Below are positions 1 through 9,292 of a stretch of 64,000 nt of DNA, piece after piece. The position numbers were made by a program, and so were the translations under genes. The DNA lies in contig NZ_CP042823.1 in NCBI RefSeq assembly GCF_008000895.1, forward strand, positions 1,240,001 to 1,304,000, given 5' to 3'. This DNA is from Methylobacterium sp. WL1. GTDB taxonomy: Bacteria > Pseudomonadota > Alphaproteobacteria > Rhizobiales > Beijerinckiaceae. Each line of letters begins with the position of its first letter. Positions within the stretch are counted from its first letter, which is position 1. Below the pieces are notes generated by a model. It made no database searches. It saw only the letters and a list, made by a program, of their open reading frames with translations, and was not told where the DNA came from.

Positions 1-405
1 GGCCCCGCGGCGATCCTGGTGGCGGCCGCGGATCTCGAAGAGGTCCATCGCATCATCGCCGCGCTGCCGGGCCAGCTCACCGCGACGCTGCATCTCGATC
101 GCGCGGACGAGCACATCGCCGCCGGCCTGGTCCCGGCGCTGGCCCGCAAGGTCGGCCGCATCCTGGCGAACGGCTGGCCCACCGGGGTCGAGGTCGCCCC
201 CGCGATGGTCCATGGCGGCCCGTTCCCGGCCACCTCCGACGGGCGGACCACCTCGGTCGGCACCCTGGCCATCGAGCGCTTCCTGCGACCGGTCTGCTAC
301 CAGGACCTGCCCGACGCGCTGCTGCCGCAGCCCCTGCGTCCGGACAATCCCTGGCATCTGACCCGGAGGGTCGACGGCACCATCAGCTCGGCCTTCGAGC
401 GCTGA
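1..405 (+). CDS. 2,5-dioxovalerate (alpha-ketoglutarate semialdehyde) dehydrogenase, C-terminal part
   Basis: The frame is open from the first base of the window, so this is the 3' end of a longer gene whose start lies outside. The last ~130 residues contain [27 protein letters not shown] and [12 protein letters not shown], which are typical of the C terminus of NADP-dependent alpha-ketoglutarate semialdehyde dehydrogenases of the aldehyde dehydrogenase superfamily. This enzyme oxidises 2,5-dioxopentanoate to 2-oxoglutarate, the last step of non-phosphorylative pentose or aldarate breakdown. The two genes that follow supply earlier steps of the same route, which supports the call. The catalytic Cys and Glu lie outside the window. 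Confidence 0.88.
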   Translation, partial: GPAAILVAAADLEEVHRIIAALPGQLTATLHLDRADEHIAAGLVPALARKVGRILANGWPTGVEVAPAMVHGGPFPATSDGRTTSVGTLAIERFLRPVCYQDLPDALLPQPLRPDNPWHLTRRVDGTISSAFER

Positions 406-464
406 CAGCGGCACACTTCGATTTCGAGCCGGCGCGGTCAAGACTGGCCTTGGGAGAGCACGAG

Positions 465-1445
465 ATGGGGCAATCACTCCTACAATTCCGCGTCTCGGAC
501 GGGCGACGGGGTGTGGCGGTGCTGCAGGACGGCCAGGCGCGGTCCGTGGTCGGCGTGGACAGCGTCCTGGAGCTGGCCCGGCGCGCGCTCGCGGCGGGGG
601 ACAGCCTGGTCGAGACGGCGACCCGACTCGGGTTCGGCGACGCGGTGGATCTCGACGCCGTGCGGCTGCTGCCGCCGATCAACCACACGGACCCCGCGCA
701 CCTGCTCCTGAGCGGCACCGGGCTGACGCATCTCGGCTCGGCGGAGGGGCGGGACAAGATGCACCGGGCCGCCGCGGCCGATCCGGCCCCGACCGATTCG
801 ATGCGGATGTTCCGGATGGGCGTCGAAGGCGGCAAGCCCGCCCCGGGCGAGACCGGGGTCCAGCCCGAGTGGTTCTACAAGGGCGATGGCGCCGCGATCG
901 TCGGCACCGGCGAGCCGCTCGTGTCGCCGGCCTTCGCCCTCGACGGCGGCGAGGAGCCCGAGATCGCCGGCATCTACCTGATCGACGCGGACGGCACGCC
1001 CGTGCGCCTCGGCTTCGCGCTGGCGAACGAGTTCTCCGATCACGTCACCGAGCGCGGCAACTACCTGTGGCTCGCCCACTCGAAGCTCCGTCCGGCGGCG
1101 CTCGGCCCGGAGCTGTGGCTGGGGGCGCTGCCCGCGGACGTGCGCGGCTCCAGCCGTATCCTGCGCGACGGCGCCGTGCTGTGGGAGAAGCCGTTTCTCT
1201 CGGGTGAGGCGAACATGTCCCACTCAATCGAGAACCTGGAGCGGCACCACTTCAAATACGCGCCGTTCCTCCGCCCCGGCGACCTGCACGTCCACTTCTT
1301 CGGCACCGCGACCCTGTCGTTCAGCGACGGCGTCACGGCGCGGCCCGGGGACGTGTTCGAGATCGAAGCCGCCCCGTTCACCCTACCGCTGCGCAACCCC
1401 CTGGCGGTCGCGCCCACCCGCGATCTGTCCGTGAAGGTCCTGTGA
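465..1445 (+). CDS. AraD1/GguC-family FAH-fold protein, probable 2-keto-3-deoxy-L-arabonate dehydratase
   Basis: A 326-residue protein of the fumarylacetoacetate-hydrolase-fold AraD1 family. Visible family features are LLPPINHTDP, HLLLSGTGLTHLGS, PEWFYKGDG, ALANEFSDHVTERGNYL and the C-terminal LHVHFFGTATLSFSDGV. In L-arabinose oxidation, members dehydrate 2-keto-3-deoxy-L-arabonate to alpha-ketoglutarate semialdehyde, the substrate of the dehydrogenase upstream. ATG 465 is preferred because GGAGAG lies about 8 bases before it; an upstream TTG at 450 is possible but lacks such a site. The next gene follows after one base, so the two are translationally coupled. Confidence 0.8.
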   Translation: MGQSLLQFRVSDGRRGVAVLQDGQARSVVGVDSVLELARRALAAGDSLVETATRLGFGDAVDLDAVRLLPPINHTDPAHLLLSGTGLTHLGSAEGRDKMHRAAAADPAPTDSMRMFRMGVEGGKPAPGETGVQPEWFYKGDGAAIVGTGEPLVSPAFALDGGEEPEIAGIYLIDADGTPVRLGFALANEFSDHVTERGNYLWLAHSKLRPAALGPELWLGALPADVRGSSRILRDGAVLWEKPFLSGEANMSHSIENLERHHFKYAPFLRPGDLHVHFFGTATLSFSDGVTARPGDVFEIEAAPFTLPLRNPLAVAPTRDLSVKVL

Positions 1446-1446
1446 G

Positions 1447-2382
1447 ATGTCGGCTTCGAACGGGACCATCCGCATCGGTCTGGTCGGCGTCGGCAAGATC
1501 GCCCGCGACCAGCATCTGCCGGTCATCGGCGCCTCGCCGGACTACACCCTGTCGGCCGTGGCGAGCCGCGAAGGCCGCTTCGAGGGGGTGCCGAACTACC
1601 GCACGCTCGCGGAGATGCTGGCGGCAGAGGGCGACCTCGACGCGGTCGCCCTCTGCCAGCCGCCGCAGGTCCGGTTCGCCGCCGCCCTTGCGGCGATCGA
1701 GGCCGGCCGGCACGTGTTCCTGGAAAAGCCCCCGGGGGCGACGCTCGCGGAGGTCGGGATCCTGGTCGAGGCCGCGCGGTCGCGGGGCGTCACCCTGTTC
1801 GCCAGCTGGCACTCCCGCTACGCCCCCGGGGTCGAGCCCGCGCGCCAATGGCTGTCCGGCCGCCGGATCCGGTCGGTGGCGATCGCCTGGATGGAGGATG
1901 TCCGGCACTGGCATCCGAACCAGGCCTGGATCTGGCAAGCCGGCGGCATGGGCGTATTCGATCCGGGCATCAACGCCCTGTCGATCGCGACCCACATCCT
2001 GCCGCCTTTCTTCCTCACCGGCGCGACCCTCTCGGTCCCGGAGAACCGGCAGGCGCCGATCGCCGCCGACCTGCACTTCACCGACGCCGCCGGCACCCCG
2101 ATCCAGGCGGTGTTCGACTGGCGCCAGACCGGCCCGCAGACCTGGGACATCCGCGTCGACACCGAGGACGGCCTGCTGGTGCTGTCTCAGGGCGGCGGCG
2201 TCCTCACGATCGACGGCAGTCCGCAGCCGCTGCCACCGGAGGCCGAGTATCGCGGCCTCTACGACCGATTCGCCGCCCTCGTCCGATCCGGCACGAGCGA
2301 CGTCGACCTGAACCCGCTGATCCACGTCGCCGACGCATTCCTGCGCGGCGAGCGCCGCTCCGTGGAGACCTTCACGGACTGA
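1447..2382 (+). CDS. Gfo/Idh/MocA-family L-arabinose (D-galactose) 1-dehydrogenase
   Basis: A 311-residue NAD(P)-dependent oxidoreductase. The N-terminal Rossmann motif GLVGVGKIARDQHLP is followed by the family signature EKPPGATLAEV (about residues 95-105), then TLFASWHSRYAPGVEPAR and GVFDPGINALSI. This order closely resembles the Azospirillum L-arabinose/D-galactose 1-dehydrogenase, which oxidises the aldose to its lactone, the first step of the non-phosphorylative pathway. It starts one base after the AraD1 gene ends and closes this three-gene sugar-acid cassette. Whether arabinose, galactose or fucose is preferred cannot be told from sequence. Confidence 0.85.
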   Translation: MSASNGTIRIGLVGVGKIARDQHLPVIGASPDYTLSAVASREGRFEGVPNYRTLAEMLAAEGDLDAVALCQPPQVRFAAALAAIEAGRHVFLEKPPGATLAEVGILVEAARSRGVTLFASWHSRYAPGVEPARQWLSGRRIRSVAIAWMEDVRHWHPNQAWIWQAGGMGVFDPGINALSIATHILPPFFLTGATLSVPENRQAPIAADLHFTDAAGTPIQAVFDWRQTGPQTWDIRVDTEDGLLVLSQGGGVLTIDGSPQPLPPEAEYRGLYDRFAALVRSGTSDVDLNPLIHVADAFLRGERRSVETFTD

Positions 2383-2454
2383 CCGGAGGGATCCCGGCGG
2401 AACACCAACGCGACAGAGCCAATCAGGGCCGCGCGTCTTAGGGGGAGTTATCTC

Positions 2455-3976
2455 ATGGGAAAGCACACGCGATGGGCGGCGCTCGCACTTTGCGCCACCA
2501 CATTCTCTGCGGGCATCAGCTCAGCTGAAGCTCAAATGGCAGACGCCCCGGACGGGGGGCCGTCCCTGGTCAATCCTGGCCCGAGGGCAACTCCGTCGGC
2601 CAAGGCCAAGTACCGGGCGAATCGCGCGCGGCGTCGGACGATCCGCGAGTCACGAAGTGCGGCCGGCCCGAGCAGCGCGGCGGCCTCGATCGACGTGCAG
2701 GGCAGCAGCGCCACCGCCTGGCCTGCCGCCGGGGACCCTCTATCTCGGCCACGGGATCAGCATGGTCCTGAACTATACAGGCGAGTTCGCCGCGAACCCG
2801 TCCGGCGGCATCCGCCAGGGATCGGCCTATGCCGGCCAGGTCGTGTTCGGCCTTGACGCGGACCTCAGCCGACTCGCCGGGATCGACGGCGGCTCGTTCC
2901 ATACGATCGTGACGCAGCGCCACGGGCGCAGCCTCGCGCAGGATCGTATCGGCTTCGACGGAAGCGTGCAGGAAATCTACGGTGGCGGCCAGACGGCACA
3001 CCTCTCGTCGATCTCCTACGAGCAGAAGCTGTTCGACAACCGTCTCGATATCGAGGTCGGCCGTCTTCTGGCCAATCCAAACTTCCTCGGTTCTCCGTTG
3101 TATTGCAACTTCCAGAATAACGCAACCTGCGGCGCGCCGAAATCGATCTTCAAGCTGACGAACTTCACGTATTGGCCGATCGCCACCTGGGGCGCCCATG
3201 CCAAGGCCTGGGTCACCGATAAGGTGTTCATCCATGCCGGCGTCTACGAGGTGAATCCCCGCGATCAGCAGGCCAACCAGAACGGCATCGACTGGTCGAC
3301 CCGGGGCGCCACCGGCGTCCTGATCCCGGTGGAGGCCGGCTACTCGACCAACTTCGGCAACGATCCACTGCCGCGCAACTACAGCATCGGCGTGGTCTTC
3401 GATCAGTCCGACTACAAGGATCCGGTCTACGACGTGCGCGGACGGCTTCGGGCCTTCAGCGATCTCGATCCGCTGACCCGGTTCGGCCGGTCGGCGGTCT
3501 ATGCCCGCTTCGACCAGATGGTGTGGCGTCCGGACCCGAACGGCGTCCAGGGCCTGTCGGTGTTCGGGGTCGCGCTCGGCGGCACCGGCGGACGGCAGTT
3601 CCAGGACTTCTTCCTTGAGGGCGGCGCCGTGCTGACCGGCACCTTCCCGGGCCGGCCCTACGACACGCTCGGGTTCGTGTTCGCCATGGAGAAGCTGTCG
3701 CCCCTGGGCACGGCCAACATCCGGGCCGCGCGGGCCTCGTACGGGCTCAGCAGCCGCAACGTCGACACCCTGCAGACCATCCTGGAACTCAGCTACGGGA
3801 TCCAGCTCACCCCGGCGGTCCGGCTGATGCCGAACCTGCAATACGTGATCGGCCCGGACCAGACCCGCTTCCCGCTCCGCCCGAAGCCGATCCCCAATGC
3901 CTTCGTCATCGGCGCGAAGCTCTCGGTCGACCTGTTCACGCTGGGCGGCTTGGCCAAGGGCCCGGGAAGCCTCTGA
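2455..3976 (+). CDS. OprB-family carbohydrate-selective porin (frameshifted in this sequence)
   Basis: The start at 2455 gives a good Sec signal peptide (basic MGKHTR, a hydrophobic stretch, then SSAEAQ). About 90 residues later the OprB-like sequence continues in another frame: GTLYLGHGISMVLNYTGEF, NPSGGIRQGSAYAG, GLDADLSRLAG, SIGVVFDQSDY and a C-terminal beta-barrel ending SVDLFTLGGLAKGPG. Removing one G from the GGGG run at 2731-2734 rejoins the two halves. OprB porins admit sugars across the outer membrane, which fits a position just after the aldose-oxidation genes. Either a sequencing error or a true pseudogene is possible. Family assignment is firm; integrity is not. Confidence 0.75.
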
Positions 3977-3984
3977 CTGCACGT

Positions 3985-4014
3985 CCCGCGCGCCCACCTT
4001 GGTGGGTGCGCGGG
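3985..4014 (+). terminator. Hairpin after the porin gene
   Basis: Two 14-base arms (CCCGCGCGCCCACC and GGTGGGTGCGCGGG, one G-T pair) separated by two bases lie just after the porin stop. There is no U-tract, so this is a terminator-like or transcript-stabilising hairpin. Confidence 0.5.
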
Positions 4015-4237
4015 CGGAAGAATCGCCAGAATCGGCGCGCGCGGAATCTCCGCGCGCGCCGATCGCATTTCAGCGGCCGGGTCGTCCTGCGGCCGACGCT
4101 GAAGCTTCCATGAATTCAGAAAGCTGCGGCCCTCGCGGGAACCGCCCGTCCGGCGATCGGTTGACCAGCAGATTGTAGCTGTTCTAATTCGCAAGAGAGA
4201 ACGGCAGGCAGCCGAACCGACACGGGAGAATCGAGAC

Positions 4238-4438
4238 ATGGCCAGCGCGAACTGCGAGAGCTGCAAGTTCTTCGATGAGCACAAGGGCAACGGTGCGAGC
4301 GCCCAGGGCGATGCCGGCCTGTGCCGCTTCAACCCGCCGGTGAGCCAGCCCGCACCCGAGTCCAAGGGCCTGTGGCCGGTCGTGGCCACCAACGACTGGT
4401 GCGGTCACTTCACCGCCGAGATGACCGCAGCGGAGTAA
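4238..4438 (+). CDS. Small cysteine-containing conserved protein
   Basis: A 66-residue protein with an N-terminal CESCKFF (Cys-x2-Cys), a third Cys in AGLCRF and a fourth in NDWCGHF. Four cysteines in this spacing suggest a small metal- or Fe-S-binding fold, but no function is known to me. The start has a purine-rich GGGAGA about 8 bases upstream. The gene stands alone, flanked by a hairpin upstream and a strong terminator downstream. Short Cys-rich proteins ending with a WCGHF-like motif are common as uncharacterised proteins in Hyphomicrobiales. Confidence 0.75.
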   Translation: MASANCESCKFFDEHKGNGASAQGDAGLCRFNPPVSQPAPESKGLWPVVATNDWCGHFTAEMTAAE

Positions 4439-4502
4439 TCCCGAGCGCGCGCACCGCCTAACCGGCGACGCGCGCGACGCATGAGGATCGTCGAACGATG
4501 CA

Positions 4503-4530
4503 GGGTCAGCCGCCACGGCTGGCCCTTTTT
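4503..4530 (+). terminator. Rho-independent terminator
   Basis: GGGTCAGCCG and CGGCTGGCCC form a 10-bp stem (one G-T pair) with a CCA loop, followed directly by TTTTT. It serves the small gene at 4238-4438. Confidence 0.85.
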
Positions 4531-4992
4531 CGTTCGCCCCCGGATCCGAACCGGGACGCCTGTTTCGGAGCCTGTGTATCCACGCGGCTTCACCCGGCCG
4601 GCCCGAATTGTACGAACCGATGCCCTTGCGAAGGGTTGTGGCCACCGCCCGGCGACACAATCATCCCCGCAAGACGATCCTTCTCCCGATACGTCGATCC
4701 GAACGCTTTTCCTCTCCATCCGTCAGAACGGCGAGACTGATTGCGCGCCAAAATCAAATTTTTTCTCCTGCCGAGCGGGGGCCTGTACCGCACCCGGATC
4801 GCGAGATGAAATCGCGCTCTGAACCGCCTTTTTCGAGCAGAACGTTTTTCTATTCCAGATGAATTAGAAAACCCGTTTCATTGACGTCGCACAGCGCAGT
4901 CAGCAATTCTACTGCTCTATTCGGATATCCGGTTGCGCCGCCGCCATTCGCCATCGCGCAGGGCGGCCCGGTCTTATCGCAAGGCTACTGCA
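4531..4992. other. Intergenic region before the sulfonate operon
   Basis: No convincing gene. Base composition becomes more A+T-rich from about 4740 to 4930, as expected for the promoter of the operon starting at 4993. I saw no clear riboswitch or named operator. Confidence 0.4.
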
Positions 4993-5570
4993 ATGACACG
5001 ACCGAGACTCGTCGGGCTGAGCGCGAATGTTCAGCGTCCGTCCAAGACCCGCACGCTGGTTGACGCCGTGCTGCACGAGGCCTGCGCCCAGGCAGCCTTC
5101 GACGGGCGGATCTTCGACTTCGTCGATGCCGGCTCCGGGTTGGGAGCGGCCTGGACGCGCGACCAGCTGCCGCTGCCGGCCCGCCGCGTGCTCGATGCGA
5201 TCGAGGAGGCTGATGGGCTCGTCGTCGGCTCGCCGGTCTACAAGGGTGCCTATACCGGCCTGTTCAAGCACCTGTTCGACCTGGTCGATCCGACCGCGCT
5301 GGCCGGCAAGCCTGTGGCCATCGTGGCCACAGGTGGCGGGACGCGCCACGCCCTGGTGGTCGAGCACGCTTTCCGGCCGCTCTTCGGCTTCTTCGGCGCG
5401 CTGCAGATCCCGACTGCGGTCTACGCGTCCGATGCGGATTTCAGCGACGGTGTCCTGACCGACGCTGGCGTGCGGGCCCGCGCCGCCGAGGCTGGCGCCC
5501 AGCTCGCCGCCCTTCTGCTGCACCGGGCTGCGGCGGCGACCGGCCCGCCGAACTCGCCGCCGCCGAATGA
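4993..5570 (+). CDS. msuE: NADPH-dependent FMN reductase of the sulfonate operon (3' end disturbed)
   Basis: Flavodoxin-like FMN reductase. Visible features are RLVGLSANVQRPSKTRTLV (phosphate loop region), GLVVGSPVYKGAYTGLFKHL and VAIVATGGGTRHAL, as in MsuE/SsuE proteins that supply reduced flavin to the two-component monooxygenase SsuD. Normal length is about 190 residues. Here the frame has no stop near the expected end and stays open to 8319. A TGA at 5568-5570, in another frame, overlaps the ssuA ATG in the usual ATGA fashion; reaching it needs one frameshift, probably in the GCGGCGGCG tract around 5531-5540. I therefore give 5570 as the natural end. Confidence 0.78.
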
Positions 5571-6529
5571 GCCGCGCGATGCTCGACCGACGCACCTTCC
5601 TGGCCGCATCCCTTGCGGCCGTCCCGGCCCTGCGCGGCGCGCGGGCGGCCGAGCCCGGCGTGCTGCGCATCGGCTACCAGAAGAACGGCATCCTGGTGGT
5701 GGCCAAGCAGCAAGGGATCATCGAGCGACGCCTTGCGGCCCTGGGTCATACGGTGCGCTGGGTGGAGTTCTCGCTCGGGCCGCCCTTGGTCGAGGCTCTG
5801 TCCCTCGACGGGATCGATTTCGGCCAAACCGGCGACGCACCGCCAATCTTCGCCCAGGCGGCGCGCTCCAGCCTCGTCTACGTAGCCGCCCAGGAAGCCG
5901 GCGGCTCCGGGGCCGGGATCCTGCTGCCCAAGGGTTCGACCTTGCGGAGCCTCGCGGATCTCAAGGGAAGGCGCGTCGCCTTCGGCAAGGCAACGAGCGC
6001 ACACAACCTTACGGTGGCGGCTCTGGAGAAAGCGGGTCTCAGCTACGCCGATATCGAGCCGGTGCTGCTGGCACCAGCCGACGCGGCGGCAGCCTTCGCC
6101 CGCGGCAGCGTCGACGCCTGGGTGATCTGGGATCCTTATCTCGCCATCGCCGAGGCGGGGGAGGGCGTGCGCGTGCTGGCCTTCGCCACCGAGATCACGC
6201 CACAGAACAATTTCTTCCTGGCGAGCCGTGCCTTTGCGGAAGCACACGGCCCGGTGCTGGTCGCGGCGATCGACGCGCTGAGCGAGGTCGCCGCCTGGTG
6301 CCGGGAGAACCGCGGCGCGGTCGCGGCGCTCCTGTCGCAGGGCACCGGCGTGCCGCTGCCGGCCACCCGCCGGGCGGTGGATCGCAACGATTACGTGATC
6401 GGCCCGATGACGGCGCGCGTCACTGCCGAGCAGCAGGCCGTCGCCGACCGTTTCCACGCCCTCAAGCTGATTCCCCAACCGATCCGCATCACCGACGCGG
6501 TCTGGACACCGCCCGCCCGCAACGGCTGA
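5567..6529 (+). CDS. ssuA: Aliphatic sulfonate ABC transporter substrate-binding protein (first copy)
   Basis: A 320-residue periplasmic binding protein with an RRTFLAAS twin-arginine-like signal and cleavage after ARA. The SsuA/NrtA/TauA-like fold shows in VLRIGYQKNGILVVAKQQG, PPLVEAL, IDFGQTGDAPPIFAQA, GRRVAFGKATSAHN and DAWVIWDPYLAIAE. It binds alkanesulfonates for the SsuBC importer encoded downstream. The ATG overlaps the presumed msuE stop. It is followed after a few bases by a second ssuA, so the operon encodes two binding proteins for one permease. Confidence 0.92.
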   Translation: MSRAMLDRRTFLAASLAAVPALRGARAAEPGVLRIGYQKNGILVVAKQQGIIERRLAALGHTVRWVEFSLGPPLVEALSLDGIDFGQTGDAPPIFAQAARSSLVYVAAQEAGGSGAGILLPKGSTLRSLADLKGRRVAFGKATSAHNLTVAALEKAGLSYADIEPVLLAPADAAAAFARGSVDAWVIWDPYLAIAEAGEGVRVLAFATEITPQNNFFLASRAFAEAHGPVLVAAIDALSEVAAWCRENRGAVAALLSQGTGVPLPATRRAVDRNDYVIGPMTARVTAEQQAVADRFHALKLIPQPIRITDAVWTPPARNG

Positions 6530-6535
6530 GATCTC

Positions 6536-7537
6536 ATGACCGACCGAACCTTCCGCATAGCCGGGTCCGGGCTTGCCCCGCACCGCCGAAAGCTCCTGTC
6601 CGTGGGCCTCGGCCTGGCGGCGACCGGCGTCCTGCGGCCTGCCCGGGCCGCAGGCGGCACCGTCCGGGTCGGCTACCAGAAATACGGGTCGCTCGTGCTG
6701 CTGAAGGCCCGCGGCACCCTCGAGACGGCGCTGAAGCCGCTGGGCTACGCGGTGACGTGGTCGGAATTCCCGTCCGGCCCGCCCCTGATGGAGGCCCTGA
6801 ATGCCGGGGCGATCGATTTCGGCACGGCCGGCGAGGCGCCGCCGATCTTCGCGCAGGCGGCAAGCCCGGACTTCCGCTACGTGGCGACCGAGCCGCCGGC
6901 CCCGCGGGGCGAGGCGATCCTCGTGCCCAGGGACAGCCCGGTGCGCAGCGTCGCCGACCTGCGCGGCCGGACGCTGGCGCTCAACAAGGGCTCGAACGTT
7001 CACTTCCTGGTGGTGCGGGCGCTGGAGCAGGCCGGCCTGCCCTACGACGCGGTGAAGTTCGCCTTCCTGGCGCCAGCGGATGCCAACGCCGCCTTCGTGC
7101 GCGGCGCCGTGGATGCCTGGGCGATCTGGGATCCCTATCTCGCCGCCGCCGAGCGCGCCACCGGCGCCCGCGTGCTAGCGGACGGGCGGGGGATCGCACC
7201 CAACCGCGAGTTCTATCTCTCGCGTCGCGGCTTCACGGAAGCCAGCCCGGAGATCATCGCGGCCGTGCTGACGGCGATCGGGGCGATCGACACCTGGGCG
7301 GCGGGCCACGCCGAGACCGTGGCGGCGGAACTCGCGCCCTCCGTCGGCATCCCGGCGCCGGTCCTCAAGATCGCCCTCGAACGCCAATCCTACGGGGCCG
7401 CCCCCCTGGACGCCGCTGCGATCGCCGACCAGCAGCGGGTGGCGGACGCCTTCCACGGCCTCGGCCTGCTGCCGAAGCCGATCCGCGTGGCCGACGCGGT
7501 CTGGACACAGCCCGAACGCCGGGCGGAGAGCCGATGA
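6536..7537 (+). CDS. ssuA: Aliphatic sulfonate ABC transporter substrate-binding protein (second copy)
   Basis: A 333-residue paralogue of the preceding gene. It shares VRVGYQKYGSLVLLKARG, FPSGPPLMEALNAGAIDFG, GEAPPIFAQA, LNKGSNVHFLVVRALEQAG, DAWAIWDPYLAAAE and the terminal PKPIRVADAVWTQPE. The N terminus has an HRRK motif and an alanine-rich signal ending ARAAG. The two copies clearly differ in the central and C-terminal domains, which suggests different ligand preferences, though this is inference. Its stop overlaps the ssuC start (ATGA at 7534-7537). Confidence 0.92.
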   Translation: MTDRTFRIAGSGLAPHRRKLLSVGLGLAATGVLRPARAAGGTVRVGYQKYGSLVLLKARGTLETALKPLGYAVTWSEFPSGPPLMEALNAGAIDFGTAGEAPPIFAQAASPDFRYVATEPPAPRGEAILVPRDSPVRSVADLRGRTLALNKGSNVHFLVVRALEQAGLPYDAVKFAFLAPADANAAFVRGAVDAWAIWDPYLAAAERATGARVLADGRGIAPNREFYLSRRGFTEASPEIIAAVLTAIGAIDTWAAGHAETVAAELAPSVGIPAPVLKIALERQSYGAAPLDAAAIADQQRVADAFHGLGLLPKPIRVADAVWTQPERRAESR

Positions 7538-8319
7538 TGCGCCCCACCCCCCTCGCACGCCTGCGCGACACGGCGCTGCCGTGGCTCCTGCCGATCGCGA
7601 TCCTGCTGGGCTGGCAGGCTGCGGTGTCGGCCGGCCTCGTCTCGAACCGGTTCATGCCGGCCCCCCTGGACGTGGTCCGGGCCGGCTGGGAGGCCGGGCG
7701 CACCGGCGAACTTTGGACCAACCTTTGGGTCAGCACCCTGCGGGCCCTCTCGGGCTTCGTTGTGGGCGGCGGCATCGGCTTCGCCCTCGGGTTGGCCAAC
7801 GGCCTCTCCCGCGTGTCGGAGCAGCTGACCGACACCTCCGTCCAGATGGTGCGCAACGTGCCCCACCTGTCGCTGATCCCGCTGGTGATCCTGTGGTTCG
7901 GCATCGGCGAGGAGGCCAAGCTGTTCCTGGTGGCGCTCGGCGTGTTCTTCCCGATCTACGCCAACACCCTGCACGGGATCCGCTCGGTGGACCCGGCGCT
8001 GGTGGAGATGGGCCGCGTCTACGGCATGTCGCGCACGGAGCTGTTCACCAAGGTGGTGCTACCCGGCGCCCTGCCGTCGATCTTCGTCGGCCTGCGCTAC
8101 GCGCTCGGCATCATGTGGTTGACGTTGATCGTCGCCGAGACGATCTCCGCCTCCTCGGGGCTTGGCTACATGGCCATGCAGGCGCGTGAGTTCATGCTGG
8201 TCGACGTCGTGGTGCTGGCGATCCTGATCTACGCCGCCCTGGGCAAGCTCGCGGACGCGCTGACGCGCCAGCTCGAGCGTGCCTGCCTCGCCTGGAACCC
8301 CGCCTACAGGAGCGCCTGA
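7534..8319 (+). CDS. ssuC: Aliphatic sulfonate ABC transporter permease
   Basis: A 261-residue integral inner-membrane protein with about six transmembrane segments. The EAA loop of binding-protein-dependent permeases is visible as [68 protein letters not shown] is typical of the SsuC/TauC family. It pairs with SsuB, encoded immediately downstream with a one-base overlap (TGATG). It is in the same frame as msuE, so a naive translation runs the two together through non-coding sequence. Confidence 0.94.
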   Translation: MMRPTPLARLRDTALPWLLPIAILLGWQAAVSAGLVSNRFMPAPLDVVRAGWEAGRTGELWTNLWVSTLRALSGFVVGGGIGFALGLANGLSRVSEQLTDTSVQMVRNVPHLSLIPLVILWFGIGEEAKLFLVALGVFFPIYANTLHGIRSVDPALVEMGRVYGMSRTELFTKVVLPGALPSIFVGLRYALGIMWLTLIVAETISASSGLGYMAMQAREFMLVDVVVLAILIYAALGKLADALTRQLERACLAWNPAYRSA

Positions 8320-9176
8320 TGCTGCTCGACGCCCTTCGCCGAGAGGCTCCGGCCGATCCCGTCCCCGAGACCCGGAGCGCCGACGCGGGCTCGCTGCCGC
8401 CGCCCCATCAGCCGGCGCCGGCCGCCGGCCGCGGCATCGCCGTAACCGCCCGCGATCTCAGAAAGAGTTTCGACGGCCATGCCGTCATCGAGGGGCTCGA
8501 CCTCTACCTGCCGGCCGGCGGGTTCACCGCCGTGGTCGGGCGCTCCGGCTGCGGCAAGAGCACCCTGCTGCGGCTGATCCTGGGGCTCGAGGCGCCAACG
8601 GGCGGCCGGATCGTGCTGGAGGGCCCCGAGACCGGCCCGCGCCGGAGCGATCCGCCCAAGCGCATCATGTTCCAGGAGCCGCGGCTGCTGCCCTGGGCCC
8701 GCGTGGTCGACAACGTCACGGTCGGCCTGTCGGGCCAGGGCTCCCGGGCCGAGCGCCGGGACAAGGCGCTCGCGGCCCTGGCCGAGGTTGGCCTCGCCGA
8801 GAAGGCGGGGCACTGGCCCGCGACCCTGTCGGGCGGCCAGCGCCAGCGCGTCGCGCTGGCCCGGGCACTGGTCGGCCGGCCGGGCCTGCTGGCCCTGGAC
8901 GAGCCGCTCGGCGCCCTCGACGCGCTCACCCGCATCGGCATGCAGGACCTGATCGAGCGGATCTGGCTGGCCCAGGGCTTCACCGCCCTGCTGGTCACCC
9001 ACGACGTCTCCGAGGCGGTGGCGCTGGCCGACCGCATCCTGGTGGTCGAGGCCGGCCGCATCGCCCTCGACCTGCGGGTCGACGTGCCGCGCCCGCGTCG
9101 GCGTGGGGATCCGGATCTGGCGCGTCTCGAAGGGCGTATTCTCGATCATCTGCTCGGCGCCGAGCCGAACGTCTGA
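8319..9176 (+). CDS. ssuB: Aliphatic sulfonate ABC transporter ATP-binding protein
   Basis: A 285-residue ABC ATPase. Walker A is GRSGCGKST (about residues 74-82), the Q-loop [10 protein letters not shown], signature LSGGQRQR, Walker [13 protein letters not shown] and switch histidine VTHDVSEA. The [11 protein letters not shown]-loop is typical of nitrate/sulfonate/taurine importers. About 40 poorly conserved Pro/Ala-rich residues precede the ATPase core, a common SsuB extension. It powers uptake through SsuC. The reading frame overlaps ssuC by one base. Confidence 0.94.
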   Translation: MLLDALRREAPADPVPETRSADAGSLPPPHQPAPAAGRGIAVTARDLRKSFDGHAVIEGLDLYLPAGGFTAVVGRSGCGKSTLLRLILGLEAPTGGRIVLEGPETGPRRSDPPKRIMFQEPRLLPWARVVDNVTVGLSGQGSRAERRDKALAALAEVGLAEKAGHWPATLSGGQRQRVALARALVGRPGLLALDEPLGALDALTRIGMQDLIERIWLAQGFTALLVTHDVSEAVALADRILVVEAGRIALDLRVDVPRPRRRGDPDLARLEGRILDHLLGAEPNV

Positions 9177-9228
9177 CGCCGGGTCGCCGTTTCCTTGAAG
9201 CGGCGGCCTGCCCTAGCTCTTGGTGATC

Positions 9229-9269
9229 GCCGGATGCGAAAAGTCGGATCCGGCTTTTCCGCATCCGGC
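9229..9269. repeat. Long hairpin inside the ssu operon
   Basis: Arms GCCGGATGCGAAAAG and CTTTTCCGCATCCGGC form a nearly perfect stem of about 15 bp with one bulged C and a 10-base spacer containing GGATCC. It sits in the only sizeable gap of the operon, between ssuB and ssuD, and could attenuate or protect the transcript. Confidence 0.6.
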
Positions 9270-9292
9270 CCATAGCCGCAATGGAGACCCCG

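Noticed and set aside
4933..8319. A single 1128-residue open frame as one protein
   Set aside because: Only its first ~190 and last ~261 residues are protein-like (MsuE and SsuC); the middle is the shadow of two ssuA genes in another frame.
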